A stretch of DNA of 61,131 nt from an uncultured Eubacterium sp. (GTDB lineage Bacteria > Bacillota > Clostridia > Lachnospirales > Lachnospiraceae): contig CAMUML010000022.1 of assembly GCA_947089855.1 (NCBI GenBank), positions 1-61,131 of the forward strand. The letters are read 5' to 3'. Under the pieces are notes generated by a model. The model did not search any database. It saw only the letters and a list, made by a program, of their open reading frames with translations, and had not been told where the DNA came from. Numbering within the stretch: position 1 is the first letter of the stretch; each line of letters opens with the position of its first letter. This document shows, piece by piece, positions 26,692 through 36,804 of the stretch. The translations under genes and the position numbers were made by a program.

Positions 26692-26719
26692 CCTCCCCAG
26701 CCGGGAGCACTGGGGGAGG
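26692..26719 (-). terminator. Rho-independent terminator of locus B
   Basis: CCTCCCCAG (26692-26700) pairs with CTGGGGGAGG (26710-26719). On the minus strand the stem is followed by a T-run (the complement of AAAAAA at about 26686-26691). It lies about 85 bases beyond the last gene of locus B and separates the two loci. Confidence 0.85.
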
Positions 26720-26802
26720 ACAAAAACAATCGTGTATTTATATATTGCATTCATACCCTAACACAAACCGGCTATTTTTTTAATAAAGCCAGCTTCTACC
26801 AC

Positions 26803-27519
26803 TCAAAGCGTACACAAAAATTGATCCTTCTTCGATACAATCACACAAACATGGCTAAGGCCAGGGTAGCTCCCCTCCGCATATGGAATCCTGTTTTTAT
26901 CCAGCACCTTTTTTATATCCCGCACAGTCCGTCGCTCCCCAGCCCGGTTATAATCATCTATCACAACTGCAAAATGCCTCTCTAATATACCAGGAAGAAA
27001 CTCCAATATATCCCGCCTCGACGCACCCCCCCCCGCATATCCATAAGGGGCGTCAATAGAAACCACCGAAAACGTATGCCCGGCAACATCCTTTCCTAAC
27101 CCTTTATACGCATAATAATCGCACCCACGATAATTTTTCGTAACCAATTCCTGCTCCGCTATCTGGCTATAGCTAGATAATGGATGTTTCCGGCAATAAA
27201 ACTGGATCCAATCCCTGTCATGCTCGCAAATCATATGCAAGCCATCTGCTAGCTTTTTTTCTTCAAAATATTTAGAAATCAACGTACTAGATATTCCAAG
27301 CCCAAGGTCTAGGACATGGTGCGGCTCCAATTCATTTAAAATCCTGGACATCACATACAAATAATTATATCCAACCGCACTTCTGCCTGGCGAAATACTT
27401 GGCATATTTTGCAGCCAGCCGATGCCATTGCAGGTCTCCCGCCATACATTCGCCCAGCCCAGTTCCGCATTTTGATCCGATCGTTTTTGCAGATAATTCC
27501 GCACACGCTTTATCAGCAC
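26803..27519 (-). CDS. Class I methyltransferase-like protein
   Basis: The 238-residue protein contains a glycine-rich strand-loop VLDLGLGISSTLIS (around residue 69) resembling the SAM-binding motif I, an acidic residue after the next strand (MICEHDRDW), and a later SIDAPYG motif. It resembles surface-glycan methyltransferases of the Methyltransf_24 type, but the substrate is unknown. It is the last gene of locus B, 5 bases after Wzx, and ends before a strong terminator. A nine-G tract in its coding strand (27026-27034, about codon 163) could shift the frame and remove the last third. Confidence 0.65.
   Translation of the reverse strand: MLIKRVRNYLQKRSDQNAELGWANVWRETCNGIGWLQNMPSISPGRSAVGYNYLYVMSRILNELEPHHVLDLGLGISSTLISKYFEEKKLADGLHMICEHDRDWIQFYCRKHPLSSYSQIAEQELVTKNYRGCDYYAYKGLGKDVAGHTFSVVSIDAPYGYAGGGASRRDILEFLPGILERHFAVVIDDYNRAGERRTVRDIKKVLDKNRIPYAEGSYPGLSHVCVIVSKKDQFLCTL
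27026..27034 (-). repeat. Homopolymer C9 in the methyltransferase-like gene
   Basis: Nine consecutive C on the plus strand, encoding glycines around residue 163 on the minus strand. Candidate slippage site. Confidence 0.9.
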
Positions 27520-27524
27520 TTATT

Positions 27525-29045
27525 TTACCCCCTTATCCGTAACAGCAGCCACTGCACCGATATTTGAAAAATCTTTTGTTTATGGTAAATCAAATAAAAT
27601 AGGGCGGGCGGCAAAAACATACAGACAGCTACCCGCATCAGGAACCCTTCTATACCGCCGCAGGCAACCTTTCCACAGATGCCATAGGCAACACAGCAAA
27701 CAAAAAAAGTAACCCCAAAATACACCGCATGCTCTTTTAAGAATTGCGGCAGGCCAGATTGGAAATACTCACGGAAAAGCACTGCCGACGAGCCGATAAA
27801 ACCAAACAAAAATAACGGCAAAATAGTCGCAATAACCACACCTTCCACACCCCAGGCCTGTACCAGTAAGTAATTCAAAACCAGATTCAAAACGGTTTCA
27901 ATCATTGTGCGGTACCTGTTTTCCCACCACAAACCATTTGCATCGGAATAAACTGCCCGTATATCACCCATTTTCATAATATAAAAATATAACGTAAACA
28001 GCACAGGGACACTGTCTGGCATCAAAAAGCTTTTGCCGACCCACAGCTCCATAAACGGCTGGTATAGGCAGACCATAAAAACCGCACCCCAGCCACTCAT
28101 CAGCATATAGATAAAATTCAGTTTCCGCATATCTTCGTAATTTTTTTCCACCGGTTCGGAAGCAATACTGTTCCCCACGCCTGCCAACAGCGACCCGGAT
28201 AAAATAGACAACATTCCAGATACGCTCGTCATGATATAATAATAATTATTATACATCCCTGTCAGCCTCAATCCAAAAAAAGCCGATAGAAACAGGTTAT
28301 CCAGCGAATTTCTGGATATATTGCATAGTTTCGTAATTAACAGCCCTTTGACCTTATTTTTTAGGTCCGTTATAAATTCCCCAGATACCGTTCCGCGGCA
28401 TTGGTACTGCGGAAACATCCTGTCGGCCTGGTAGGAAATAAGGACGTTATTCCCCACCGTTGCCAAAATGGCGGCGCCAACATAGAAATAATAATTGTGG
28501 AACTTAACTAAAATAAAAATCTGGACAAGGTAGCAAAGCCCCTGGGTAACCAGCGAAATATAATTGATCACATCATACCTTTGGAATGCATGGAACAGGG
28601 ACGATTTGTATGCATAAAGCCAATAGGACAATATCGTATTGATAAGGTACAGGAAAAAAAGGGCCGTTAAATTAACCTGCGGCGGGTAGCTTCCTTTGAT
28701 CAGGTACGGCAAAAAAGGCAGAATAAGGCACCCTGCCACAAGGATAAAAACCCCAATCCACCGGTAGATTTTTTTGTACAAACCGAGCAAGGCGCAGACC
28801 GCTTCTATATCATCGTCTGCAATGGGCTTATACATCCCAAACACAAGCGCACTGCCAACCCCCAGTTCTGCAAGGCTTAGTACCTGCAAAATGGAATTAA
28901 ACACCCCTTTTAGCCCGTTATACTCCGCCCCCATTGACCGGATCATCGCCGTCTGGACAGCAAATGGCAATAAAATCATACAAATTTTATTGACTGTTCC
29001 AGCTAAAATATTTTTTTTCGCATTTTTTGCCCTTTTCAGTTTCAT
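27525..29045 (-). CDS. wzx: Wzx-type flippase of locus B
   Basis: A 506-residue membrane protein with about 12-14 hydrophobic segments and the N-terminal pattern of polysaccharide transporters (KKNILAGTVNKICMILLPF, followed by MGAEYNGLKGVFNSILQVLS). It should flip the lipid-linked repeat unit of locus B. It lies just before the methyltransferase-like gene at the end of the operon. It is not obviously similar to the locus A flippase, in keeping with different repeat-unit structures. Confidence 0.87.
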   Translation of the reverse strand: MKLKRAKNAKKNILAGTVNKICMILLPFAVQTAMIRSMGAEYNGLKGVFNSILQVLSLAELGVGSALVFGMYKPIADDDIEAVCALLGLYKKIYRWIGVFILVAGCLILPFLPYLIKGSYPPQVNLTALFFLYLINTILSYWLYAYKSSLFHAFQRYDVINYISLVTQGLCYLVQIFILVKFHNYYFYVGAAILATVGNNVLISYQADRMFPQYQCRGTVSGEFITDLKNKVKGLLITKLCNISRNSLDNLFLSAFFGLRLTGMYNNYYYIMTSVSGMLSILSGSLLAGVGNSIASEPVEKNYEDMRKLNFIYMLMSGWGAVFMVCLYQPFMELWVGKSFLMPDSVPVLFTLYFYIMKMGDIRAVYSDANGLWWENRYRTMIETVLNLVLNYLLVQAWGVEGVVIATILPLFLFGFIGSSAVLFREYFQSGLPQFLKEHAVYFGVTFFVCCVAYGICGKVACGGIEGFLMRVAVCMFLPPALFYLIYHKQKIFQISVQWLLLRIRG

Positions 29046-29099
29046 TCTATAATCCCATAAGCATCGCTGCCGCCTGCCTTGGCATGTGCCAGGTCCCTT

Positions 29100-30308
29100 T
29101 TACCTGCCCTGTCCTGCCAAATGCCGGGCCAGTTTTAACGCTGCTTCCACAACTACATCTGAATTATAATGCTGATGCCTGCCCCATCTGCCCAGGCCAT
29201 AAATACCCTGGCCCTGGCTATATGTTAGCAGCTGTTTTATAATATCCGGTTTGCCAATGGTATTCAGCGGATATGCATATTCATTGATATAGGTATATTT
29301 TGAAGGCTCTATATCCGGTACCCGTTTCTGGTTTGTTTCTGTCCAATACCCGCTGCCCTGGCTAAAATTATGGCGTACCAGTATCCTGTGGTACGAAACC
29401 CCCTCGTCCGGTTCATAGATCCAATGCGCGTTTGTAGGGATTTGGCCGTTAAAATAGGCTACCTGCAGGGCGGTATGTTTTAACTTGCCTATTGACGCCT
29501 TTAAATCGTCCGGCATCCCCACCGCCTGGAAGGAAGCCCACGGGACTGTTGTAACAATATGTTCTGCCCGGAACCGGCTGCCATCCGCAGCCACTACCTC
29601 CCTTGCCTGAAAATCAATGGCGGATACTTTTTTATGGTAGAGCACCTTGCCTTCTATCCTTTTTGCCATCCGCAGCCACAATTCCCCATACCCATGCTGC
29701 TTGGGATAATAAAACTGCGCATGCCCAGGCTGCCTGCCATATGCTTTTTTTGCCAGGCAAGAACGCAGCGTTTCTTCAAAACTGACGTCCGGCAGTTTTT
29801 CCAGCCAGTAGGTACCAAGCGCATCTAGATCGTCGGCAAACATTTTCCGGTTATAGGGCAGCATATAATCTTCCGCAATCCGTTTCCCCAGCTTCCAGTA
29901 GATCCACTGCGTAAACCGGCCTGGCTTTGGATGGCCGATGTTGCAGCCTGCCGCCGCAATTGATTGTAAATACGCAACCTGGCTATCTATCGGCATCTGC
30001 CAGATGTTTGCTTCGATTGGATGGCTGACCAACGTCCCTTTAAGGCTAATCCTGCTGTCACGGTTAAATAAATTCCACTCATCCTTTGGCAAAAACTGGA
30101 ATAAAAACTGGCATACTTCCGGCCTTTTTACATCCAGGAAATGGCCGCCCCCTATATCCAGCGGCGAACCATCTACTTTGGCAGACCGGCAGAGCCCGCC
30201 AGCCTGTGTTTCTTTTTCCAGAATAAGGAAATCCTCTTCCCCCAGCCCTTTTAACCCCAGCGCAAACGAAAGGCCCGCTGGCCCTGCGCCTAATATTAAA
30301 TACTTCAT
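29100..30308 (-). CDS. FAD-dependent amine-oxidase/UDP-galactopyranose-mutase-like protein
   Basis: The N-terminal dinucleotide motif is GAGPAGLSFALG, followed by an acidic strand end (LILEKETQAGGLCRS), as in protoporphyrinogen-oxidase/UGM-like flavoproteins. The C-terminus GLGRWGRHQHYNSD resembles the FAD-binding tail of that group. Family members in glycan loci rearrange or oxidise nucleotide sugars; the exact substrate is not readable. The open frame reaches 30344, but ATG 30308 (MKYLILGAG) with GAGGGG upstream is the natural start. It overlaps the preceding gene's stop by 4 bases. Confidence 0.78.
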   Translation of the reverse strand: MKYLILGAGPAGLSFALGLKGLGEEDFLILEKETQAGGLCRSAKVDGSPLDIGGGHFLDVKRPEVCQFLFQFLPKDEWNLFNRDSRISLKGTLVSHPIEANIWQMPIDSQVAYLQSIAAAGCNIGHPKPGRFTQWIYWKLGKRIAEDYMLPYNRKMFADDLDALGTYWLEKLPDVSFEETLRSCLAKKAYGRQPGHAQFYYPKQHGYGELWLRMAKRIEGKVLYHKKVSAIDFQAREVVAADGSRFRAEHIVTTVPWASFQAVGMPDDLKASIGKLKHTALQVAYFNGQIPTNAHWIYEPDEGVSYHRILVRHNFSQGSGYWTETNQKRVPDIEPSKYTYINEYAYPLNTIGKPDIIKQLLTYSQGQGIYGLGRWGRHQHYNSDVVVEAALKLARHLAGQGR

Positions 30309-31369
30309 ACGCCTGCCCCTCGTAATATTTCCTGCATTTGCCAAACCCTTTTGGATGTTGCATGCAACTTTAGGAATGCTTCATATGCATCCGGAAATAA
30401 AAACTGGCTGGCAGACAGGGCTTGCTCCAAAACCTGGATAAATTCGTCCTTTGTGCGGACATTCGGGCAGACACTTGCGAGGTTTAACCTATTTGCCTCT
30501 TCGTTTTGCGTATACCGTCCAACCATATAACACCAGTTCGCAGCGCTTTCGTAAAACCTTGGCGTAATAAAATCCATATCGCCAAAATCCGCCTTCCTGC
30601 CGCCGTCTACACAGGGGGAAGATACTAAACTTACCTTGCATTTGCCCATAAGCTTCATATAATTTGCCCTGCCAGCAAATCTCCCTATCTTTCCCCGTTT
30701 CGTAGATACATACGTAAGTGACGCATCCTTTGTTTGGTACACATATTCCACCGATGGATGTTTCCGGCAATATTCCAGCATATAATTGTGTAACACTGCA
30801 TTTTTGCGCCCAAACTGGATCACATCTATTTCTTTTTTAGGAATTTGCTTTTTAATATATTGATCTGGGACGGACAGCGGCAGGTATGCCACCCTGGCAG
30901 ACGGATTTTTTGCTTTTATCCCATAATAGGTATCTAATGCAGTTACAAAATAGACCGGTAGCGGGCGTGTAATCTGCTCAATATACCCACACTCGCCCAT
31001 CGGCGTATCCAGGAAAATGGGCAGCATATTTTTCAGCGGATACTGCCATGCACTGCCTCCGCTGAATATAAATACTACCCCCCCCCTTGCTGATTTATCA
31101 TAGGTAAATTTTTTTCTACTTTTCAACGCCGGAAACCGGCGGTAAACCTTCCATCTTAATTTTTCCATAAATGGCTTACGGACATTTTTCAATTCCAGAT
31201 GCAGCATATCTGCAATCTGGTCTTCCCATTCATAAACAATATGCGCCGAAGGCCAATTTGTCAAGTTCCTTGTCGTTAAAATATTATTTATCCCCATCTG
31301 ACGGACCACCTTATGGTAACTATACCTTATCATTATCGATTTATACTGGCGGGCAGTAAACTTTACCAA
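30305..31369 (-). CDS. Probable glycosyltransferase (CgeB/GT1-like)
   Basis: The protein has a second half typical of CgeB-like transferases (IDVIQFGRKNAVLHNY, then a region ending ITPRFYESAANWCYMVG), which fits a GT-B donor domain. The first half is poorly conserved. The acceptor is unknown. A nine-G tract lies at about codon 95 (31078-31086), and a slip there would truncate the protein early. It lies between ManC and the flavoprotein, with a hairpin (31379-31430) just upstream of its start. Confidence 0.6.
   Translation of the reverse strand: MVKFTARQYKSIMIRYSYHKVVRQMGINNILTTRNLTNWPSAHIVYEWEDQIADMLHLELKNVRKPFMEKLRWKVYRRFPALKSRKKFTYDKSARGGVVFIFSGGSAWQYPLKNMLPIFLDTPMGECGYIEQITRPLPVYFVTALDTYYGIKAKNPSARVAYLPLSVPDQYIKKQIPKKEIDVIQFGRKNAVLHNYMLEYCRKHPSVEYVYQTKDASLTYVSTKRGKIGRFAGRANYMKLMGKCKVSLVSSPCVDGGRKADFGDMDFITPRFYESAANWCYMVGRYTQNEEANRLNLASVCPNVRTKDEFIQVLEQALSASQFLFPDAYEAFLKLHATSKRVWQMQEILRGAGV
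31078..31086 (-). repeat. Homopolymer C9 in the CgeB-like transferase gene
   Basis: Nine consecutive C on the plus strand at about codon 95 of the minus-strand gene. Candidate slippage site. Confidence 0.9.
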
Positions 31370-31378
31370 TAACGCTGG

Positions 31379-31430
31379 CTCACGGGCGTTTGCTGTTTTA
31401 AACTATAAGGCAAATTTTATCGCCCGTGAG
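31379..31430 (-). promoter_or_regulatory. Long-loop hairpin between manC and the next gene
   Basis: CTCACGGGCG (31379-31388) is the exact reverse complement of CGCCCGTGAG (31421-31430). An inner TTTGC/GCAAA pair can extend the structure. It fills most of the 78-base gap between two genes of one operon. No T-run follows, so processing or translational control is more likely than termination. Confidence 0.55.
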
Positions 31431-31447
31431 TACACCATTGTTACAAA

Positions 31448-32779
31448 CTACACCTCTTGGCAGCTTTTACGTTCCAAGCCCCATTTCCTTTTATCTGACA
31501 CGGATATTTCTTTTCCAAGCTGCACTTCCACCAGCTTTAATTCGGTTGCCGCAAAGACCGTATGGCAGCTCCCAGCAGGCATTTTTACAACATCCCCTAC
31601 CCCTACCGGGCGTTTGTGCCCATCTACGACTGTCCATCCCATCCCGCTGATAACCGTCCAAACCTCATCCCGCCTTTCATGGCTATGGTAGTTCATAGAA
31701 TGCCCGGGATTTAACGTAACCTTTATTATAAGGCTTTCCTCCCCCACATCCAATACCTGGAAACTGCCCCAGGATTTCTCGGCAAAACGCACTTCCCGGC
31801 GGATCTGTTCTACCAAAGGCTTTATACGGGAACTTTGCGCTTTATCAGAGACTAAAATCCCTTCCGGCGATGCACTGATTACCATATTATGGGCTCCGAT
31901 AGCAAGGACTGGCAGGTCCAGGCCATTTAATATATGGACATTGCTGCAGCTTTCATCCATCCGCCCGTCTCCAATTACCGCTTCATCCATCGCTTCTGTC
32001 AACGTATTCCAAGTACCAAGGTCTTTCCATATGCCGTCAAACCGTACCACCTGCACCGACGGTTCCTTTTCTACTACTGCATAATCAAAAGAAAGGGCCG
32101 GAAGCGATGCATACTGGCGGTACAGCTCCTTGTAGCTGCAGCATCCCAGCTGCTGTTTGGCCTGCTCCAATACATAAGCGATCTTAAAAGCAAATACACC
32201 GCCGTTCCAAAGGGCGCCCTTACTGATATAGTCAGCCGCTGTTTCCAGGTCCGGCTTTTCCCTAAACATCGATACCGAAGACACTTCCGCCTGGCAGGAT
32301 GGCAGGATATAGCCATATTTTTCACTGGGATAGGTTGGCTGCACCCCCATTAGGAAAAGGTTGGCCTCCCCTTCCCCTGCCCGTACCGAAAGTGCCCGCA
32401 GCGCATTAAAATACCCCGCTTCCACATAAGGGTCCACCGGGCATACGACTACCGGCTGCACCGGGCTAATCTCCTTTACATCAGCCAGATAGGCTACAGC
32501 CAGCGCAATGGCAGGAAAAGTATCCCTTCTGCACGGTTCTGCACAGATTTGCACCGCAGCGCCTAATTGGTTATGGACAGCGGATACTTGTGCCTTACTT
32601 GTAGCAATGGTCACATCTGCATCTGGATCCGCCTCCTGGATCTGCCGGTATACCCTTTGCACCATTGATTCATAGCCATTTTCCGTTTTAAATATTTTGA
32701 GAAACTGTTTAGACCGGACTTCATTGGAAAGCGGCCATAGGCGCTTGCCGGAACCTCCGGAAAGTAATATAAGATTCAT
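31448..32779 (-). CDS. manC: Mannose-1-phosphate guanylyltransferase
   Basis: The N-terminal nucleotidyltransferase motif LLSGGSGKRLWPLSNE is the pyrophosphorylase signature of ManC, and the C-terminal cupin-like part begins around residue 345 (FAEKSWGSFQVLD). The 443-residue length is typical of short ManC forms. It makes GDP-mannose for Gmd and Fcl. Its last ~180 bases are duplicated at 1881-2060 as a broken relic. It sits immediately downstream of Fcl. Confidence 0.92.
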   Translation of the reverse strand: MNLILLSGGSGKRLWPLSNEVRSKQFLKIFKTENGYESMVQRVYRQIQEADPDADVTIATSKAQVSAVHNQLGAAVQICAEPCRRDTFPAIALAVAYLADVKEISPVQPVVVCPVDPYVEAGYFNALRALSVRAGEGEANLFLMGVQPTYPSEKYGYILPSCQAEVSSVSMFREKPDLETAADYISKGALWNGGVFAFKIAYVLEQAKQQLGCCSYKELYRQYASLPALSFDYAVVEKEPSVQVVRFDGIWKDLGTWNTLTEAMDEAVIGDGRMDESCSNVHILNGLDLPVLAIGAHNMVISASPEGILVSDKAQSSRIKPLVEQIRREVRFAEKSWGSFQVLDVGEESLIIKVTLNPGHSMNYHSHERRDEVWTVISGMGWTVVDGHKRPVGVGDVVKMPAGSCHTVFAATELKLVEVQLGKEISVSDKRKWGLERKSCQEV

Positions 32780-32794
32780 AGTAAGCTTCTTTTC

Positions 32795-33757
32795 CTATTT
32801 TTCGAATCCCCGCACATTTTCAGCTGCCAGCTGCTTTTTGAAATCTGCATAGGCCAATTGGATTCCATCCAGCAATCTTGTATGGTAAGACCAGCCCAGC
32901 TTTTTTGCTTTTGAAACATCCAGAAGTTTGCGTGGGGTACCGTTTGGCTTTGCCGTATCCCACAAAATATCCCCTTCATACCCGACCACCTGCGCCACAA
33001 GCCTTGCCAAACCTTTTAACGTGATCTCCTTGCCCGTTCCGGCATTGACCGTCTCATCCCCACTGTAACGCTCCATTAAAAATACACAGAGTTCTGCTAG
33101 GTCGTCTACATAGAGGAACTCCCGCAATGGGCTGCCATCGCCCCAGCAGGTAACGGATCTTGCCCCGCTTTCCTTCGCTTCATGAAAACGGCGGATCAGG
33201 GCAGGCAGCACATGGCTGCGTGTCGGATGGTAATTATCGTTTGGCCCATAGAGGTTCGTCGGCATCACCGATATAAAATCCGTCCCATACTGCCTGTTCA
33301 AATAGGCACAATATTTTAACCCGCTGATCTTTGCCAAAGCATACGCTTCATTCGTCTTTTCCAGCTCTGAGGTCAGCAGGCAGCCTTCTTTCATTGGCTG
33401 CGGCGCCATACGGGGATAAATGCAGGAAGAACCAAGGAACTCCAATTTCCTAGCCCCAGCCTTCCATGCCGCATGGATCACATTCAGTTCCATCAGCATA
33501 TTTTCATACAGAAAATCTGCCGAAGCTTCTGCATTCGCAGCAATACCACCTACCTTCCCTGCGGCATGGAACACATAGGAAGGGCTTTCTTCCCGAAAAA
33601 AATCCTCTACCGTCTCCTGCCTTGTCAAGTCTAATTCTTCGTGTGTCCTTGTTACAATATTCCGGTATCCCTGCTTTTCCAGTTGCCGGACAATGGCAGA
33701 CCCTACCATCCCCCGGTGGCCTGCTACGTATATTTTTGCATCTTTTTCCATCCTCAA
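32795..33757 (-). CDS. fcl: GDP-L-fucose synthase
   Basis: This SDR-type epimerase/reductase carries the motif GHRGMVGSAIVRQL and the catalytic site (SSCIYP, then YALAKISGLK), plus the family signature NLYGPNDNYHPTRSHVLPALIRRF in the middle, which I cite by its NLYGPNDNYHP core. At 320 residues it matches WcaG/Fcl. It finishes GDP-L-fucose from the Gmd product. The order Gmd, Fcl, ManC makes a complete module from mannose-1-phosphate. Confidence 0.93.
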   Translation of the reverse strand: MRMEKDAKIYVAGHRGMVGSAIVRQLEKQGYRNIVTRTHEELDLTRQETVEDFFREESPSYVFHAAGKVGGIAANAEASADFLYENMLMELNVIHAAWKAGARKLEFLGSSCIYPRMAPQPMKEGCLLTSELEKTNEAYALAKISGLKYCAYLNRQYGTDFISVMPTNLYGPNDNYHPTRSHVLPALIRRFHEAKESGARSVTCWGDGSPLREFLYVDDLAELCVFLMERYSGDETVNAGTGKEITLKGLARLVAQVVGYEGDILWDTAKPNGTPRKLLDVSKAKKLGWSYHTRLLDGIQLAYADFKKQLAAENVRGFEK

Positions 33758-33779
33758 CCCCCTCCTGCCCGCAAGCTGC

Positions 33780-34808
33780 TTATTCCGCAGCCACTAGCTT
33801 CCTATCATGCGCGACCATCAACGCGACCAGCTGCTCAAATGACGTCTTCTGTGGATTCCAGCCCAGCTCCTTTTTTGCCTTTTGGGGATTCCCCCAAAGG
33901 TTTACTACATCTGTGGGCCTGTATAATTGTTCCGATACTTCTACCAGCACTCTGCCGGTCCCTTTCTCAACCCCTTTTTCTTCCAGCCCCTGGCCTTTAA
34001 ATTCCAGTTCCATTCCGGCATAATGGAAAGCAAGCGTGCAAAATTCCCGGACAGAATGTTGGATGCCCGTAGCAATTACAAAATCCTTTGGCGTATCCTG
34101 CTGTAAGATCAGCCACATGCATTCCACATAATCTTTCGCATAGCCCCAGTCACGCAGGGACGATAAATTGCCCAGGTACAATTTCTCCTGTTTTCCTTGG
34201 GCAATCCGGTTTGCGGCCAGTGTGATCTTTCTCGTAACAAAAGTTTCTCCACGCCGCTCCGACTCATGGTTAAACAGGATGCCGGAACAGCAAAACATCT
34301 GATATGCCTCCCGGTACTCTTTTATAATCCAATAACCATACTGTTTTGCTACTGCATAAGGGCTGTAGGGATGGAACGGTGTCGTCTCCGACTGCGGGGC
34401 TTCTTCCACCTTTCCATATAGCTCTGAGGTCGAAGCCTGGTAAATCCGGCAGGTTTTTTCCAGCCCGCACAGCCGCACCGCTTCCAGCAGCCGCAATACC
34501 CCAACCGCATCGGCATCCGCAGTAAACTCCGGTACTTCAAAGCTAACCTGCACATGGCTCTGCGCAGCCAGGTTATAGATTTCATCAGGGCGGGCTAGTC
34601 CCACCACACGGACTAGGCTTATGGAATCCCCCATATCCCCATAATGGAGATGAAAATCCCTAAGGCCTTCCAAATGTGCGATACGCCCCCTGAAATCCAC
34701 AGAAGAACGCCTGGCCATGCCATGAACCTCATAGCCTTTTTCCAATAAAAATTCTGCCAAAAAGGAACCGTCCTGCCCGGTAACCCCTGTAATCAATGCT
34801 TTTTTCAT
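33780..34808 (-). CDS. gmd: GDP-mannose 4,6-dehydratase
   Basis: [20 protein letters not shown] is the hallmark N-terminus of Gmd, and the active-site stretch [20 protein letters not shown] and [10 protein letters not shown] follow. The open frame extends to 34943 and would overlap the upstream GT4, but ATG 34808 gives the family start and 342 residues. It converts GDP-mannose to the 4-keto-6-deoxy intermediate used by Fcl. The extension between 34809 and 34927 has no ribosome site worth noting. Confidence 0.93.
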   Translation of the reverse strand: MKKALITGVTGQDGSFLAEFLLEKGYEVHGMARRSSVDFRGRIAHLEGLRDFHLHYGDMGDSISLVRVVGLARPDEIYNLAAQSHVQVSFEVPEFTADADAVGVLRLLEAVRLCGLEKTCRIYQASTSELYGKVEEAPQSETTPFHPYSPYAVAKQYGYWIIKEYREAYQMFCCSGILFNHESERRGETFVTRKITLAANRIAQGKQEKLYLGNLSSLRDWGYAKDYVECMWLILQQDTPKDFVIATGIQHSVREFCTLAFHYAGMELEFKGQGLEEKGVEKGTGRVLVEVSEQLYRPTDVVNLWGNPQKAKKELGWNPQKTSFEQLVALMVAHDRKLVAAE

Positions 34809-34927
34809 ATTTGCCTGCCTGTAGTTATCCTTACAGGCCCCTCCGCTTCGAACTGTTTTCCATACTGCACACCAGTTAAATTTACAGTATAACCCGACTG
34901 CAGACTGCCAGCCAGGCACTTTCTTGG

Positions 34928-36136
34928 TTACATTGCTGTCCATTCTGGCGGCCTGCAGTATAATTTCGTCTGGTACAATTTTATATGTTGCGCTGCTACT
35001 ACATGATCTGCATACTGTCCTTTTAGGTAACCTGTGGCTGCATCTACCAGCCTGTTCCTATATTCTGTATTTTCTACACTGTGCATAGCCTCTGCAATCG
35101 ATGCCGCACTTGTCACGTCACATAAAATACCCCGCTGCCCCCACCCAAGTACTTCCGGTACAGCGCCTGCATCCCTGCCTCCAATACATACCACCCCACG
35201 GGCCATCGCTTCCAATAAGGTATTTCCGAACGTCTCCTCCAAAGATGGATGGACCAATGCATCCGACCGGTCCAGCAGCTTGAAAACCTGGCCATGCCCG
35301 ACCGCACCTGTGAAACGCACGCCTGCAAGCAGGCCCTGCCTTTCACATTTTTGCTTCCAAGCAGAGGTATATCCTCCGGCAAGGATAAGGGACGCATCCG
35401 GATCTTCCTTTCGATACAATTGAAATGCAACTAGCAAGGTATGGATATTTTTCCGCTTTTCCGCAAGCCCCTGGCAGATTGATAAAAATACCCGTCCAGT
35501 ACGTTTTTCTTGGCCATACCCCTCGCGCTTTTCCACGATATATTTCCCCTGGATGGGATTTGGAATGCAGGCCACTTCTTTGTACGGATAAGCTTCTTTT
35601 ATCTTCTCATAGGTATAGTTGGAATTTGCCAAAAAGGAAATCCGTTTGGACTTCATCACATAAGAAAAAAGCAGGCCATTTATAAACCATGAATAACGCT
35701 CCTGCAGCCCGGATGCAAGGGACTTTTGATAAGGGCACCAGTCCCTGACCGTACAAAAGACCGGAAGCAGCTTTTCAAATCCCCTTGCCGCGGCAGCATA
35801 CTCATACGTCCAGTGCGCATGGAGTATATCCAGCTTACGGACATCTCTTTCGATTTCCCTTTTTATCCTTCCTACTACCCTTACATTAGCCATCCCTTTT
35901 GGGCGGAAAACTTTTGATATTACAGACACTTTAAGGGACGCCCCTTTATAAACAACGGTCCTGCCCGGCTGCGCCGATGCCGTATACACAGCTACTTTAT
36001 GGCCCTGTTCCAGTAAAGAAAGTACCAACGTGTTTACCGCTGTAGCATTTCCATTGATCTGTGGAAGCTTTTCCTGGCCAGCCAAATATTCTTTCGCCAC
36101 ATAAGGGTTAAACGGGCTGACAATACCAATATTCAA
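34928..36136 (-). CDS. GT4-family glycosyltransferase
   Basis: This GT-B fold transferase starts with [12 protein letters not shown] and has the GT4 C-terminal site [20 protein letters not shown] (glutamates of the E-x7-E motif). At 402 residues it matches retaining GT4 enzymes. It adds one sugar to the repeat unit; GDP-mannose or GDP-fucose donors are possible given the neighbours. It is close behind the acetyltransferase gene at 36158. Confidence 0.87.
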   Translation of the reverse strand: MNIGIVSPFNPYVAKEYLAGQEKLPQINGNATAVNTLVLSLLEQGHKVAVYTASAQPGRTVVYKGASLKVSVISKVFRPKGMANVRVVGRIKREIERDVRKLDILHAHWTYEYAAAARGFEKLLPVFCTVRDWCPYQKSLASGLQERYSWFINGLLFSYVMKSKRISFLANSNYTYEKIKEAYPYKEVACIPNPIQGKYIVEKREGYGQEKRTGRVFLSICQGLAEKRKNIHTLLVAFQLYRKEDPDASLILAGGYTSAWKQKCERQGLLAGVRFTGAVGHGQVFKLLDRSDALVHPSLEETFGNTLLEAMARGVVCIGGRDAGAVPEVLGWGQRGILCDVTSAASIAEAMHSVENTEYRNRLVDAATGYLKGQYADHVVAAQHIKLYQTKLYCRPPEWTAM

Positions 36137-36157
36137 AACGCACCACCATCTTCTTTC

Positions 36158-36727
36158 TTAATCTGCAATCCTTTTTATAAACTGGACTGGATTTCCAGCC
36201 CATATTTCATCCTCTGGTATATCCCTCGTAACTACGGAACCGGCCCCAATAACTGCCCTTTCCCCCACTGTTACCCCTTTTAAGATAATGGTATGGGCTC
36301 CAATAAACGCCCCTTTTTTTATTACGACAGGCGCTGACTGGATTTCTTCTAAAAACATGATACGTTTTTTATAGTCAATAGGATGAAAATCATGATCATA
36401 AATCTTACAGGAACCACCGATAAACACATCGTCCTCAATGACAACCTTTTTTCGCGAGACAATCGTAGAATTTGAAATTCCAACCCTATCCCCAATCTGT
36501 AGGTACCCTCCATCTACCACCAGACGGCACACCGTATCCCCACCGATCAGATTGTGGCCCTTTCCAGAATTAAACACACACCTGCTGCCAATCCGGATTG
36601 CCCCATTTCGGTTTTGGACACAGATGCGCCCGAAAATGCCTAACTTCCCACAACGGATACCATTTTTATGAATTTGAAAACGGTTATATAGCTTATTACA
36701 CAATTCTGCAATTTTTCTAAGAAACAT
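36158..36727 (-). CDS. Hexapeptide-repeat O-acetyltransferase
   Basis: The C-terminal half is a left-handed beta-helix with the CatB/maltose-acetyltransferase pattern: KKGAFIGAHTIILKGVTVGE, then GAGSVVTRDIPEDEIWAGNP. It likely O-acetylates a sugar of the locus B repeat. The open frame goes back to a TTG at 36775, but ATG 36727 has GGGGGG upstream and removes an unlike N-terminus, leaving 189 residues. Confidence 0.82.
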   Translation of the reverse strand: MFLRKIAELCNKLYNRFQIHKNGIRCGKLGIFGRICVQNRNGAIRIGSRCVFNSGKGHNLIGGDTVCRLVVDGGYLQIGDRVGISNSTIVSRKKVVIEDDVFIGGSCKIYDHDFHPIDYKKRIMFLEEIQSAPVVIKKGAFIGAHTIILKGVTVGERAVIGAGSVVTRDIPEDEIWAGNPVQFIKRIAD

Positions 36728-36804
36728 ACGGCCCCCCTGTGGCTGCGTTGCCTTTCTCCCTATCGCTGCTTCCAATCCTTAGGAACTGTCCATCCATGCC
36801 ACTT

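Noticed and set aside
36779-36791. Possible fourth MITE end (TTAGGAACTGTCC)
   Set aside because: Only the 10-base tip is present and no partner end is found nearby, so it is not an element; chance or a tiny relic.
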